Shown: one piece after another, positions 47,598 to 59,646 of the stretch
How the letters are laid out: each line of letters begins with the position of its first letter
How positions within the stretch are numbered: position 1 is the first letter of the stretch
Assembly: GCA_018417955.1 (NCBI GenBank)
Contig: JACTVC010000002.1
Location: forward strand, 4,092,001-4,156,000
DNA from: Laccaria trichodermophora
Taxonomy: Eukaryota; Basidiomycota; Agaricomycetes; Agaricales; Hydnangiaceae
Length of the DNA: 64,000 nucleotides
Direction: 5' to 3'
Program-made: the position numbers and the translations under genes
Notes under the pieces: generated by a model
Seen by the model: only the letters and a program-made list of their open reading frames with translations
What the model was told of the DNA's origin: nothing
Databases searched by the model: none

Positions 47598-50500
47598 ATG
47601 CAGCTCAGCGACGACGGCGACGATGAACACTTCGTCTACCCAGCCCCCTCGAGCAGTGATATTCGGGAAGCCACTCCCCAACGTCAGACTCATCCCACAC
47701 CGGCACAACTAGAGTCACTGTATGCTGCCGCCTCGTCGGGTGACTTAACTCTTCTGAAGCGACTATTTAAGAGCGCGACTGAGACTGGGGATGTCCAGCC
47801 ATTTAGTTTGGCTAATGACGCGTCGTCAAGAACGGGGTTTACTGCTCTGCATGCTGCCGCTAGTCGTGGATATCTTGATATAGTTACATGGCGTGAGCCT
47901 TTTGCTTTTTTCCCCCTTCCGGGTACTCACCGTGTTCTAGTTGTTGATGATTGTGGTGCAATGCCAGATTTGGAGGATAGGGAAGGTGAAGTAAGTGATA
48001 TCGTGCTATGCACGCTTTCACTTTCTCATCTTGATGTCAGACGGCCCTCCATAAAGCTGCACTCCATGGCCACATATCCATAATTAGTTACCTGCTACCA
48101 GGCAAAGCCGATGTACATGCTCAAGATGCCGATGGCTGGACTGCATTGCACAATGCATGTTCCAAGGTCAGCACAACACTTTTCAGGTTCATTCCTATAA
48201 AAATTGATTTCGCAGGGTTATCTTGATATTGTGATGTGGCTCTGCGAAAATGGCGGCGCGTCGTCCACAAAAAATGGAGTTTCTGGGGTAGATGTACGGA
48301 GCAACGACGGTTGGACGCCATTAAGTGAGGTTATCCGCACAGTTTGTGCATGATATACTGAAGGCTGCAACAGTGAACGCGTCTTCAAAGGGTCATTTGC
48401 CCGTTGTGCTGTATCTATTGACCAAGCAGTCTGCAAACCCGTTAGTACGAAACAAATGGGGTGAAACAGCTTATGATGTGGCAGCTGCTGTGTTCGAGGT
48501 ATGGATATGCGAGGTAGGCTCTCAAGCGTTTGATTGTCGCTTTGTCTGCACACAGTTTCCAGGTTCTTCAACAAGCCGAATCCAAACGATGGCATGCTTC
48601 GCCAACCCCGTATAATCCCCTCCTAGTTCACACCACGTTGCCTCTACTCTTGTATGAGAACCAACGTCTCGATACCAGAGGCCGGCCCAAGTTTTCTGCC
48701 TCTGGACTAGGCCGACATGGACGTCGTCCGCCTTTTGAGTTGAAATTACCAAAGCCTGATGATGATACTGGCGCACAAGAGATTGCTGCGTGGCGCAGTG
48801 GTGTGCAATTGCCAGCCCGCGAGGCTCCTTGGGTATTGCCAAAGCCGGAAGCCGTCACAGACAATGTTGAGAGGAGTCACTTTTGGCTGTAAGTCCAGTT
48901 TCTTGTGGTCACGCGTCACGATGGATGATTCTTTTCCTTAGTTCCGATTGGATCCTCGACATATCTCATGTTGCTGTTGATCCACAAGAAGGATGGCAGT
49001 ATGCTCAATCCTTTGGTGAACCAGATGAATGTTGGGTTGCTGAGAAACCTCCTCAGCTGGAACGCATGTTACACGGTAACGGTGGTTCGACCTCGAAACG
49101 TAGCGCATCGCTGTCATCTCCAAGTCCTGGTCGGGTTACTCACACTTGGGTTCGACGTCGACGCTGGGTCCGTATCATGCGACGTAGACTGGATATCCCG
49201 CCTCTGCCATTCCTGGAACCTGATGGTGCTATGTATCATCTTGAGGCCGACGGTTCATTGATTCCTTTCATCGAAGAGACCCAGAATGACCCGAGCGATG
49301 GGCAAGAGCTTGGAACTATGGCTTCTACATTTTTGTCGTCTGCGCAAGATTACGTGGCGCGCGCACGATATCTTGTCGAGAAACATTCCCAGGATCTCGA
49401 CTCAAATGCGGCCCTTACCTCTGCTGTTGAAATCCGTCGCGCCATTGCCAATCTAGAGCGCTCTACAACGGAGTTAAGGCAAGGGATTCTTGGTAGGCAT
49501 TTCGAGCAAACTGCTACAACAGGAAAGTTAATGATTTGGTAGGAGACGACGATTCTGAACGCAAAATTCAAGCGGAAGTACTCCTCAATGCGTATAGTCG
49601 AGAACTTGAACGTCGTCGGCTCTCCGCCGGCGCTCTGGGCCTCCTTGCCGAACATGGTGCATATCACTTTCCTGATTGCAGATACGCGCTGAATCGTCGA
49701 TGATATAGATGATGAACAATTTGATAGTGGTGACAACAGTTCCGATGAGGAATTTCACTACCCGACCTCTCCTCCGTCACGCGAGATGGCTCGACTGTCC
49801 TCGACTTCGTTTGCATCTACTGATCACTTCACTCGACCAGGAACGTCTCGTGTCCCTGCAGATCTCACCCCCCAGCTCTCACAAGCACCCGACTTTCGCG
49901 TGCCTACGCGTGAGGCACCTCAAAAGGTGATATCGCATCAATGGATCTCTCCTGCTACCCATGGGTCAAATGCGCAGTGGGAAAGAGATGAAAGCGTGAA
50001 ACAATGTCGTGATTGTCAACGGCGGTTTAATTTCATTCTCCGTCGGGTAAGTCGAACATCCCCCTTCATTATAATAAAACTGATTGTGAAGTAGCATGTA
50101 AGTCGTAGTTTACCGGCAATTTTTCTCAATCTTTACCATTTTATTAAGCATTGCCGTAAATGCGGCCGGATATTCTGCGATCGTTGCTCATCGCATTGGG
50201 TGTCACTCGATCCTTCGGATATTGTTTACGACCCTACCTCTCTAGACGTGCCAGCTTCCGCGACCCCACAGCGCCTTTGTCAAGGATGTTTTGATGAAGT
50301 CAACGCAGATCGTCCCGACAAGTTACGTGACGGAGGCACATCTATGGAGTGTGTTATTGTTGACCAAGAGAGGCTGACGATACCCGGACGCCTGACGACA
50401 ACGCAACGCAGCTTGCAGCTCAGTGATCTCGCAGAGTTAGTGGCCATCATCTAGTTACTGGTTGTTAACCAACTTTGTTTTTCTCCGTCTCTAGCTGTCC

Positions 50501-50941
50501 CGTTTGCAACCAAAATCTCGACGACATTGGAGGATCGTCAAAGCAAGAAATTCATGTCAAGCGTTGTTTAGAGGGCGAATCCGGTTCTACTCCCCAAGCC
50601 GCCAAGTATTTCGTATATTGTCTTCCAGCGGCAAGCCCCTTGATCGGCATTCAGTGTGAGCTAGTAGTCGTGTGATATTCTCGATTCTCATAGGCCATCT
50701 AGGTGTCATCTGCTTGGGAGGAGAGTTCGTTAAAGGTGAATGATAGCAACCTCTTTCTGGAGCGGTTCTAATATTCGGTGCTAGGAACTTCGGTCGGGCG
50801 CCTAAGCTGTTTCTGCAGTTTTCACAGTGGTTTGTTTCTTCTCGATTCTATTCTCACCTGCTCAATCTCCCTTAGCTTGCCTGTCGAGTTGGTTACAACG
50901 AGGAAAAGATTGCCCAGTGCACGCGCGTTGAAGAGCGATCC
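47598..50941 (+). CDS. ankyrin-dysferlin-FYVE-RING protein
   Basis: Starts MQLSDDGDDEHFVYPAPSS. Ankyrin repeats follow (TGFTALHAAASRGYLDIV, TALHKAALHGH-like, GWTALHNACSKGYLDIV). A dysferlin/Pex24-like module has FWLSDWILDISHVAVDPQEGWQYA, and TWVRRRRWVRIMRRRL closes it. A FYVE finger comes next: [29 protein letters not shown] with the RHHCRKCG core that binds PI3P. After CPVCNQNLDD, a C-terminal RING has CVICLGGEF, CFCSFHSAC and CPVH, assembled by joins at 50657/50704, 50744/50786 and 50834/50877 (approximate) with a stop at 50939-50941. This suggests an endosomal or vacuolar ubiquitin ligase recruited by PI3P, comparable to yeast Pib1 in its FYVE-RING half. The start lies 198 bp from the BNA3 upstream ATG. 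Confidence 0.8.
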
Positions 50942-51183
50942 AAAATAGTACCCTTTTTTAGGTCAATTTTAGTTAGGGTGTACCCTATATGATACCTTGC
51001 AAATTTAATAGACTACCCAACGACAATATGAATCACATCATGCAGATGTCGTTGAATGCTCATGTTCTCTGGTGAGCGCAGACTTACCTTGACACAGTTT
51101 GATCACCCAACTCCTGACAATTTTTGCTCAAACGCTTTGTATCGCACTGGTTCTTGACAAAATCGAGGAAGAAAGAACGTTCA

Positions 51184-52130
51184 TTAGTCGCCCTCATATC
51201 CAGGTTTGTATAACGTGTTATAACAGAGTCTGCTTTCGTCGACCCGAATTATGTCTGTAAGATCTCCGATATCTGGCTCGATGATATCTTGCCCTTTACG
51301 GCCGTCGTCTTGGTCATCCTCAAACCATGACGCAGGGTCCTCATCTTCATCTTCATCCTCATCATCGTCTTCGAGATCTGACTCTGTGGGTTTGTGATTC
51401 CTGAACGTTATCAGTACCTCATGAAAACATTTTGAAAATGCGAACATACATAAATGCCCAGATACGGGCTTCCCTCTCCTGCCTGGTCAGGATTTCTCCT
51501 TTGATTGGCATTCCAAGACGCTTCTTCTTTTCGATTATGCGCTGCTGCCTCTCCAGGTCTTGGGCGTGTGCCTGACGCTCCAAATCGATAGCCTCCCGCA
51601 TCGTCAAAGTATTAGTGCGAATTGACTCGTTGTTGGGTCCCTACACGAATTATATTTGCGTGAGATGTAACAGCAGAGAAAGTTAAAGATCAAGACGAAC
51701 AAATTGAGAAAGTGCCTTCCGCTTTGCTTCAATTGTCCTACTTGTGGGTGGTTCGGGTGGAGTATCTATCAACATATCTCCTTCACCTCTGATCCTAGTT
51801 CTTTTCAATCCTGTATTGATAGATTCCATTCCTTCAAGTTCAATCAACCGCGATTCTACAGCAGATTGCTGAGCTAATACCCTTTGGATGAGTGTGGAGG
51901 TTGAAGCTCCCCTGCAGGATGATTAGATAAATACGGTAGATGTAGCAGATCAATGAGACGGACGGCGACGCGAGAACCCTTGCATTCAAGCTATGCAAGT
52001 CTTGTAGTTCACGAACGGTCATCTCAGCTACAGGGCGCTGTTTTGGTCTTGGGGATGGTCGGAAACCTGGTAGTATGGGTTGCCTGTTCCGAATGGGCGA
52101 TGTCGGTAACGACGGTGGTGGACTGTACAT
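51184..52130 (-). CDS. acidic coiled-coil protein of unknown function
   Basis: Exons start at or upstream of 52130 (MYSPPPSLPTSPIRNRQP), continue with VAEMTVRELQDLHSLNARVL, then STLIQRVLAQQSAVESRLIEL and a helical stretch TMREAIDLERQAHAQDLERQ with KKRLGMPIKGEILTRQERE. The last exon (ends 51184) is strongly acidic (repeated DEDED) with ASWFEDDQDDGRKGQDIIEP. The frame stays open upstream of 52130 through SQASQSVSNSASN, so the start may be one exon earlier. It has no membrane segment or known motif. Coiled coil plus acidic tail suggests a nuclear or chromatin-linked scaffold, but I cannot name a family. Confidence 0.7.
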
Positions 52131-52326
52131 GTTGCTGGCGGAGTTGGAGACCGATTGTGAAGCTTGTGAAGTCTGATACTTAACGTGTTGAAGAGGAAAT
52201 GCGGAGTCAATAGCGGGACAATAACTAAGTACAACTTTGATGGCATCGTTATTCGCCGAACTGCCTAAGTATTATACAATCTACTTATAACTACATCGTA
52301 CCAGGAAAACATCAAGTAAATGGTCA

Positions 52327-53424
52327 TTACATGTACATATCACCCTGCGTCGTCGATGAGCCGTGGATAAGAAAAAAGAGCCAAACAACTCACCGAACCG
52401 GGAGGCATAAACTCGTCATTGTCTGGTCCTTGCGCGTTGCCACCCCCAAACCGGCCGCCTCTTCCACCACCAAAAGGTCCAAGTCCACTTCTGTCGGGGA
52501 AAAAGTCAGGACCAACAGGATCAAATCTTGCTCCGGGGGGTGCACCGAGAGGTGGCAGGAATCCGTCGCCACCCCAGGGCCCTTGATTCGATCGACGATC
52601 CCTGTTCATACCGAAGATTGGATGATTAGGCCCTACAAGCATACCATCGCCACTGCCAGGCGGAAAAAGGGGAGGCGGCGCAAATGGGTTGATTGGAAAT
52701 GGATCCAAATCCCGCCGGCCAATCTCTAACGGATTATGGGCGGGGCGTGTAGGAGGGGGTGGCTGGTACGGCGTATACGGAGGGTTGACTGGACGTGCGG
52801 GAGGTGGATTGTTTGATGTGGAGCCAGAACTGCCGGATATCTCTTCCATGTAACCCTCCTTTTGCAGACTAGGCATTAATTTTTGTATGATGTTGAGTTT
52901 GAGTAGTGACATTAAATCTTTAACACGGGTGGATGATATGAACCCGTGCACAAGAGGTTGCCCGTTTCCTACATCGATGTCATGCGGATAGAAAGACGGC
53001 GATGTAAAGTCATCAGTAGAAAAGTCCAGAGTCGCAACCTTGTCGCTCTGTTGTTGGCACTCAGATTGACGTCGGTAACAAGGGAGTGTGCACTAACCTG
53101 GAAAGCAATCGCATTCACGACTGTGCGCGGGCCGAGTTTGGATATCTTGATGACAAAATCAAGACTACTCTGATCATGTTTATACTTGAAGGTGTAATGT
53201 CCTGGGCCACCCTTATTCCATTGAGGCGGAAGAGAGTTAGCGGTGAGTGTGGCAGAGTTGTCGTCGTCTACAGATATCAATCGAAATTCCAAGACTGTTA
53301 GAGCAGTGTGTATAAGGGCTGCAAGTGCATCTTGAGGAGAAGAAAGTGATTTCGAAGACGATGGCAATAGCGTTGGCAGCAGAGAGATCAATGCTGCTGG
53401 GTCAAGAATATCAGAAGGAGACAT
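52327..53424 (-). CDS. proteasome regulator PI31
   Basis: Exons 53424-53098, 53038-52394 and 52344-52327. The N-terminal PI31 domain includes MSPSDILDPAALISLLPTLL, PPQWNKGGPGHYTFKYKHDQ and VHGFISSTRVKDL. A Pro-rich linker follows (PVNPPYTPYQPPPPTRPAHN), then the C-terminal PI31 signature GDGFLPPLGAPPGARFDPVGP and a Gly/Phe/Arg-rich tail ending MPPGSGDMYM. PI31 (PSMF1) binds 20S proteasome and the FBXO7-type partner and modulates activity or transport. The last exon is only 18 nt; without it the frame would read into unrelated sequence. The start is divergent from PRP5, 105 bp away. Confidence 0.92.
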
Positions 53425-53529
53425 TACAGTGCACTGAGCTAGCTGACGTCAGCGTCAGTAGAGTCCATCCCCCAGAAGAAACAGAGACAAATAATACCTT
53501 TGCTTTGTATCGTCACGTCTATTTTCCTT

Positions 53530-56500
53530 ATGGCTCGCAGAGACAGATCTTTCTCACCGGAACCTTCAAACAAACGGGTAAGACCATCTTATCGCTCTTC
53601 TCCTCGGTCTCCCTCGCCGACGAGGCGCAATACCCAAAGGCCCAGCACAACTAGGTCGAGGCATGAAGACGACCGAGACAGAGACAGGTACCGGGACAGG
53701 GATCGCCACCGCGACGATAGATATCGAGACGACAGGAGGAGGGATTCGTATAGAGATGGTACCCGTGATGAGAGGAGAGATAACCGCCGACGCTCCCGTT
53801 CACGCGACCGACGCCCACCAACTCCACCACGCCCTCAGCCAACAGATGAGCCGGTCCAAACGCCCCCACCGGAAGACGAAAAGCTCAGGGCGAAGCGGGC
53901 CAAGCTTGAAGCGTGGAAAAAGGAAAGGGAGGCAAAAAAAGCTTTAGATGAGGCCAAGGCCAAAGCCATGGCGCTAGCTGGAAAGTCTGCTCCATGTGAG
54001 TGTTCATGGATCTGTGTAAGAGTATTCTTGGTTTCACATCACTTGATCCATGCCCCACAGCTTCTATACCTGTCGCTACGTCGAAGCCAGCTGGTCAACT
54101 CAACCGTGCCGCTCTCACTGGGCTTGGCCTCAAGGGCTTGCCCCTCAAACCCGAATTTGCGAATCCTGCAAAGGGTCTTGCTGCCTCTTTGGATGATTCT
54201 GAAGAGTCGCAACGTAAATTGGAGACTTTAGGGGACATGCCAGCTATCGACATGACAATGACTGAGGATGCAACTGGTGTAGGGGATCTTGAGGTGGATG
54301 ATGATGACGAAGAAGCTAACAGAATGGATCAAGCCTTGAAAGCAAAGGCAAAGGATGCCATGGAAGTCGATGATGAGGACGGCGTTGACCCATTGGATGC
54401 GTTCATGACTGAAGTAAAGGCTGAAGTCAAAAAGGTTAATTTAGAAGATATGCAAAAGGTGGTGGGGGCACAAGGCGGCAGGTCTAGAATTAGGCTGGAC
54501 GAGAGAATGGTTGAAGACGGCATGGAGGATGTCATAGAGAGCGTCGTTCCCGACGAGCTTGACGCCACCGATCTCAATCCTGAAGATATTCTCGCGCTAG
54601 CAGCCAAGAAGGCCAAAAAGAAGGAACTTGCAGCAGTCGACCACGGACGAGTACGTTATGAACCTTTTCGAAAGGAGTTCTATATCCCTCCTCCCGATAT
54701 TGCGGCCATGACAGAGGAAGAAGCTGAGTTCCTTAGGCTTGAACTTGATAGTATCAAAATTCGTGGCATTGATTGTCCAAAACCCGTCACAAAATGGAGT
54801 CACTTCGGGTTACCAGCGAACTGGTGCGTCAAGAAATAGTGGCTCTCTCCGGGACTGACTTCTCTCTACTCCTCAGTCTAGATGTCATTAAGCGACTGAA
54901 CTACACGGCTCCCACGTCCATACAAGCTCAGGCGATTCCCGCAATAATGTCTGGGCGAGATGTTATTGGCGTTGCCAAGACTGGGTCAGGGAAGACCATC
55001 GCATTCTTACTGCCTCTTTTTCGTCATATCAAAGATCAGCGCTCTCTTGAACAAATGGAGGGTCCAATTGCTGTGGTGATGACTCCAACTCGTGAACTTG
55101 CCGTCCAAATTCATAAGGAGTGTAAGTCATTTCTAAAAGTGTTGAATCTACGCGTACGTTTTTGCCACCTCACGCTGGGTCATGCACATTGACAAAGTTT
55201 GCTGTATTGCAGGCTGTTTGTGCGTATGGAGGCTCGCCTATCAAGGACCAGATTGCAGAACTCAAAAAAGGAGCTGAAATCATTGTCTGTACTCCAGGGC
55301 GTATGATCGATCTGCTAACCGCCAACTCAGGTCGCGTCACAAATCTCAAACGAGTAACCTACGTCGTTCTTGACGAAGCTGACCGGATGTTTGATATGGG
55401 TTTCGAACCCCAGGTCATGAAAATCATCAATAACATTCGACCAGATCGACAAACCGTCCTTTTCTCAGCTACATTTCCCAAACAGATGGATTCTTTGGCT
55501 CGGAAAATTCTCCATAAACCGCTAGAAATCACCGTCGGCGGTCGATCTGTCGTGGCTGCAGAAATTGAACAGATCGTCGAGGTACGCCCAGAAGATACCA
55601 AGTTCAATCGTCTTCTTGAAATTCTCGGTCAAATGTACAATGAAGATCCGGAATGCCGTACCCTAGTCTTCGTTGATCGCCAGGAAGCCGCTGACAATCT
55701 CCTTCGTGAACTCATGCGAAAAGGGTATCTTTGTATGTCCCTACACGGTGGTAAAGATCAGGTTGATCGGGACTCCACCATCGCCGATTTTAAATCTGGA
55801 GTTGTACCTATTGTGATCGCCACCTCCGTCGCTGCGCGGGGTTTGGATGTGAAGCAATTAAAGCTGGTCATCAACTATGACGCGCCTAATCATATGGAAG
55901 ATTATGTTCATCGTGCTGGACGGACTGGACGTGCTGGTAATAAGGGAACCTGCGTGACTTTCATTACACCTGAGCAGGAAAGATATTCGGTGGATATCTA
56001 TCGGGCAGTCAAAGCCAGCAACGCCACCATACCGAAGGATTTAGAGGAACTTGCAAATGGTGAGCACGAGATAGCTATGATCAGAACTACCTTACACTGC
56101 TGCAGGCTTTTTGGACAAGTTGAAGACAGGCAAGGCTCAAGCGGCTGGGTCTGGCTTTGGTGGCAAAGGCCTCGATAGATTAGACAAGGAACGTGACGCT
56201 CGAGAGAAGGCCGAACGTAAGGCGTATGGAGAGCCAGGAGAGGAGGATAAACCTACGCCAGCCGAAGAGATGGCTGCCAAAGCGACAGCATCCAGTGGTG
56301 ATGATATGACTTTCGGAAATTTCAAGGTCGAAATCAAACGCGGTCCAGCGCCAGATTCGTCGAAAGGTCTTCTTGGCGTTGGTGGGGCTATCGCAGCCGC
56401 CAGACGCCTGGCCCATGCGAAAGAAGAAGAGAAGATACAGAGTCAGATGCGTGCAGCCGAGGAAGCAGCGGCTCGTGCTGGAAAAGATACTGCAGCACAC

Positions 56501-57094
56501 AAGCAAGCTTCCAGCGTTGTGGCGAAGCTGAACGCTCAGTTGAGAGCATTCAAATTGGTTCAGCAATCTCAGCTTCAGGCAGAAGACACGAGCGGAAGAA
56601 AAGCAAATCCAGACTCGACAGATTTCCATGCCATCATACCCATCAATGATTACCCTCAAAAGGCTCGTTGGCGTGTCACGAATAAGGAGACTATGGTCCA
56701 GGTCAGCCACTGTTCAATCTTTATTCTCTTGCACGCTATTAATGTCCTGCAGCTCATCGACATGACCGGCGCGTCAGTTACTAACAAGGGTGAGTCAATT
56801 TATTTCTTCATTGACATATTATAAACATCGCACGTGGAGGTATCTATTACGATCATGGCAAAGAGCCTCCTTTGGAAGGGCCACCCAAGCTCCATCTCCT
56901 CGTGGAGTCGAACGAGGAATATCGCGTAAGCCTCCATACTTCCTCAAACGATGTTCGTGCTGATTTATCCGAAACACTTGCAGGTCGAGCAAGCTGTTAG
57001 GGAGATTAAGCGTTTGCTGATCGAGGCATCTGCTGCTGCATTGCAGGCAGAAATGCGCAACCCAACAGCAACTGGGAGATACAGTGTTTTGTAA
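53530..57094 (+). CDS. PRP5: DEAD-box splicing helicase PRP5/DDX46
   Basis: Exons 53530-53995, 54061-54833, 54877-55153, 55213-56059, 56106-56701, 56753-56789, 56840-56935, 56984-57094. An N-terminal RS-like Arg/Asp/Arg region ([13 protein letters not shown]) is followed by charged helices with [16 protein letters not shown]. The helicase core reads [20 protein letters not shown] (Q motif), [10 protein letters not shown] (I), [10 protein letters not shown] (Ia), [23 protein letters not shown] (II), [10 protein letters not shown] (III), [35 protein letters not shown] (VI). A C-terminal KH-like region closes the protein. Prp5 remodels U2 snRNP for branch-point pairing in the nucleus. Confidence 0.95.
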
Positions 57095-57156
57095 ATTGAA
57101 AATGCGTAACTAATCATCAACTTGACACATTTTTATAAGCACAAAGTTTCCAACGG

Positions 57157-59198
57157 TTACCGATTAAGACCAAAGCCTCTGGGTTTCCCCCCTGCTGGAG
57201 TGCTGTGCCCTGAGTCTCTTACACGCTTCTCCACGTCTGTCACCTTGCTTTCAACCTCGCGTACTGCGGCATCGATCCATTGCAAACTCTCAAGGTGACT
57301 GCTCAGAATCTGAGCTATCTGTGTCATGGCATCATCCCCCGAGTCAGAGTGAGGTTTCTGGCTGATTGACAGTGCATTGACTGAATCAATCATCTGGGTT
57401 AAAGAACCAGAGAGGTCATCCAGATGCGTGTGCAGGTCGGTCGCAAGCATGTAGCTGTGAAGATGAGAGAATCAGGCTGCCTACTTCTCGTGGAGTTGTG
57501 CAATTCGCTCACTTTTTGTCTCGCTCTGTATCAGCAGGACCAGTATCAAGTGTTCTTAAACTTCCTCCTTGCCCCCCTAAAATTTCCTGAGAGACCTTTT
57601 CATATGCGTCTAACGTCGAAGCGATGTCCGCTTGCTGTTGTTCGATGTGATCGAGGGACTGTGAAATATCATTTTGCTGCCTTTCGGCTGCCAGAACATG
57701 GCTGTAGAGAGCTGCTATCTAAAAACTACTCAGTGGCGAAACCAAGATAGATTGCAAATACAACTGACGTTGTTACCATTCTCAATTAGAGCGCGATCCC
57801 ATACAGCCACTTCTCCGGCAAATCTACCAAACTCTCGTACGTGTGTTTCAAGCTCCGTGGTCCACCTATTGACAATTTCCTCGAGCGTCTTACCCCGAAG
57901 CATCGATGGAGGGGGAACGGTTACAGTCGTGCTTGATACTGCAGCAGCCGCAGCCGACCCAGGTACTAAAAAATTATGAAGTCTGGAACCAACGTCATAA
58001 AATAGCCGCATTCACCCGTGGTCTTATCGCCTTCTTTCAATGTTGTCGCATTCAAATCGGTTGCTGCAGCCCAGTTGATCAACTGGATCACAATGTTTCA
58101 CGCACACGTACGGGTGGTTGTATCTTTCTTTTCATCCATCTTGGCACCACCAAAGATGTTAAACGTAGTAGGAGCTGAAGGGACGTGATGAGACAATGGT
58201 ACGGTTTTCATACTCAAAGGTAGTTACCCGTTTGTGTAGCATCTTTCTTATCAGATTGTTTGTTTCCATTATTTCCAAAAAGACCTCCCGATGTAGCTTT
58301 GGACGTGGCACATAAAAATAGTTGAAATAGATAATAAAAAAAGGCAACCATACCTAAGGGGGCAGCATCTTTGTTCGCCGCCAGGGGCGTGGTAGCAGAA
58401 GAGTTTGCAGGCTTTCCAAAAATTCCTCCTCCAAAGAGTCCACCGGATGTAGCGGCAGTACTGACAGTTGTGCTGGCTGCAGTGCTCGCACCTTCAGCTA
58501 ACTTGGTGGATAATCCATCCGCGTTGGTAGAGCTTGCTAAAATTATAGTTAACATTGATCTATCGAGAATGCATTCAAACGTTGTATCAAACCTGTGGTT
58601 GAAAGACCTGCTTGATTGAAGACTATCCAAATTATTTTCAATTGATGAAAATGGGAATAACGAAACTTCTCACAACTAGAAGGTGTATTTTTTGGAGTGT
58701 TTGCAGCCTGGTCAGCAGGTTTGGGAAGAGCGAAGGCCGAACCTCCGCCAAAAAGGGTATTTGTGTTAGAGGGCGCTGTAGAACTGGCGGCCGTCGTACT
58801 GCTGCTTCCAAAGAGTGTGTTGGAAGTGGAGGGGGTTGCAGCTGTAGTACCACTGCCACTTCCACCGAAGGTGGGAATTGAAGTAGAGGCAGGAGCGGCT
58901 CCACCTCCAAATATGCTAGACGACGGTGTCGATGCCGCCGAATTGCCAAAGAGCCCTCCTGCAGTACCCGTATTCGGCGCGTTAGAGCCGAATAACCCCC
59001 CTGTATTGGCAGGTCTTGGTGCGCCAAAGATATTGCTGGTTGCTGCTCAAATGATTCAACAAAATGAAATAGAGAAAGCAAAGGTTTCGCACCTCCTTGT
59101 GCGCCGAATATACCTGCGCCTCCGGGGCCTGACGCTGTGGTGCTGCTGCCAGAGCTTCCTTGCGTTGATGAACTGGCAGGATTGTTGAAAAAGTTCAT
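57157..59198 (-). CDS. NSP1: FG-repeat nucleoporin NSP1/NUP62
   Basis: Starts MNFFNNPASSSTQG at 59198. FG-type repeats follow in several exons: GGLFGNSAA, SSIFGGG, NTLFGSS, GGGIFGKPANSSAT, GGLFGNNGNKQSDKK, TFNIFGGAK. The C-terminal coiled coil comprises MLRGKTLEEIVNRWTTELET, HVREFGRFAGEVAVWDR, SHVLAAERQQNDISQSLDHI and LATDLHTHLDDLSGSLTQM, the Nsp1_C domain that forms the central-channel complex with Nup57 and Nup49. The last residues are KPRGFGLNR. The gene carries about eight introns; boundaries within the FG region are approximate. On the opposite strand the FG repeats give a long open shadow frame. Length, about 560 residues, is normal for basidiomycetes. Confidence 0.92.
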
Positions 59199-59646
59199 CT
59201 TAGTTGAGATCACTGAAGCGACGACAAGCTGGTATTATTTGTTCAGTGTTGTGCAATGTGCAAGTCAGGTCGCCGTCACGTCCCCACAGTCCTTTTCCAG
59301 AGAACCTTTCTCTCAGCGATTTGGAGTTAGCATCGAGCTCTCAACTTCCTTACAAGTCCCTGGAACACTTAAGTTTTTCTTCGCAACGGGAAGTCGAATG
59401 TCGGTATTTGATTAACATAGTAAACCTTACTACCATCATCAGCTGTCGAGCCTGGAGCATATTCCCCCCAACGATGGTAGACTAGGAAAGGATGGAATCA
59501 AAAATGTTTATGTTTTATAGAAAAATGCTCGTGGTTAGGACAAGGCCCTCTAGCGCAGTGAGAGGATTTATGGTTGGAATATTGATGAAAGTAGTAAGTA
59601 CTTAGACTCCTGGTGAAACGAAAGCTGCAAGATAAACGAATGGTAT
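59199..59646. other. intergenic region, 448 bp
   Basis: Lies between the NSP1 start and the stop of the P-loop NTPase gene; both are on the minus strand, so it should contain the NSP1 promoter. No other gene or repeat is apparent. Confidence 0.5.

Noticed and set aside
52331..52729. 132-residue plus-strand frame opposite PI31
   Set aside because: It is antisense to the Pro-rich PI31 region, which conserves a family signature on the minus strand.
53663..53947. 94-residue frame of repeated TETGTG-type residues
   Set aside because: Shadow frame of the Arg/Asp-rich N-terminus of PRP5.
58697..59188. 163-residue plus-strand frame with repeated PPK/VLAG segments
   Set aside because: It is the antisense shadow of the FG-repeat exons of NSP1; its low complexity is produced by the repeat codons.
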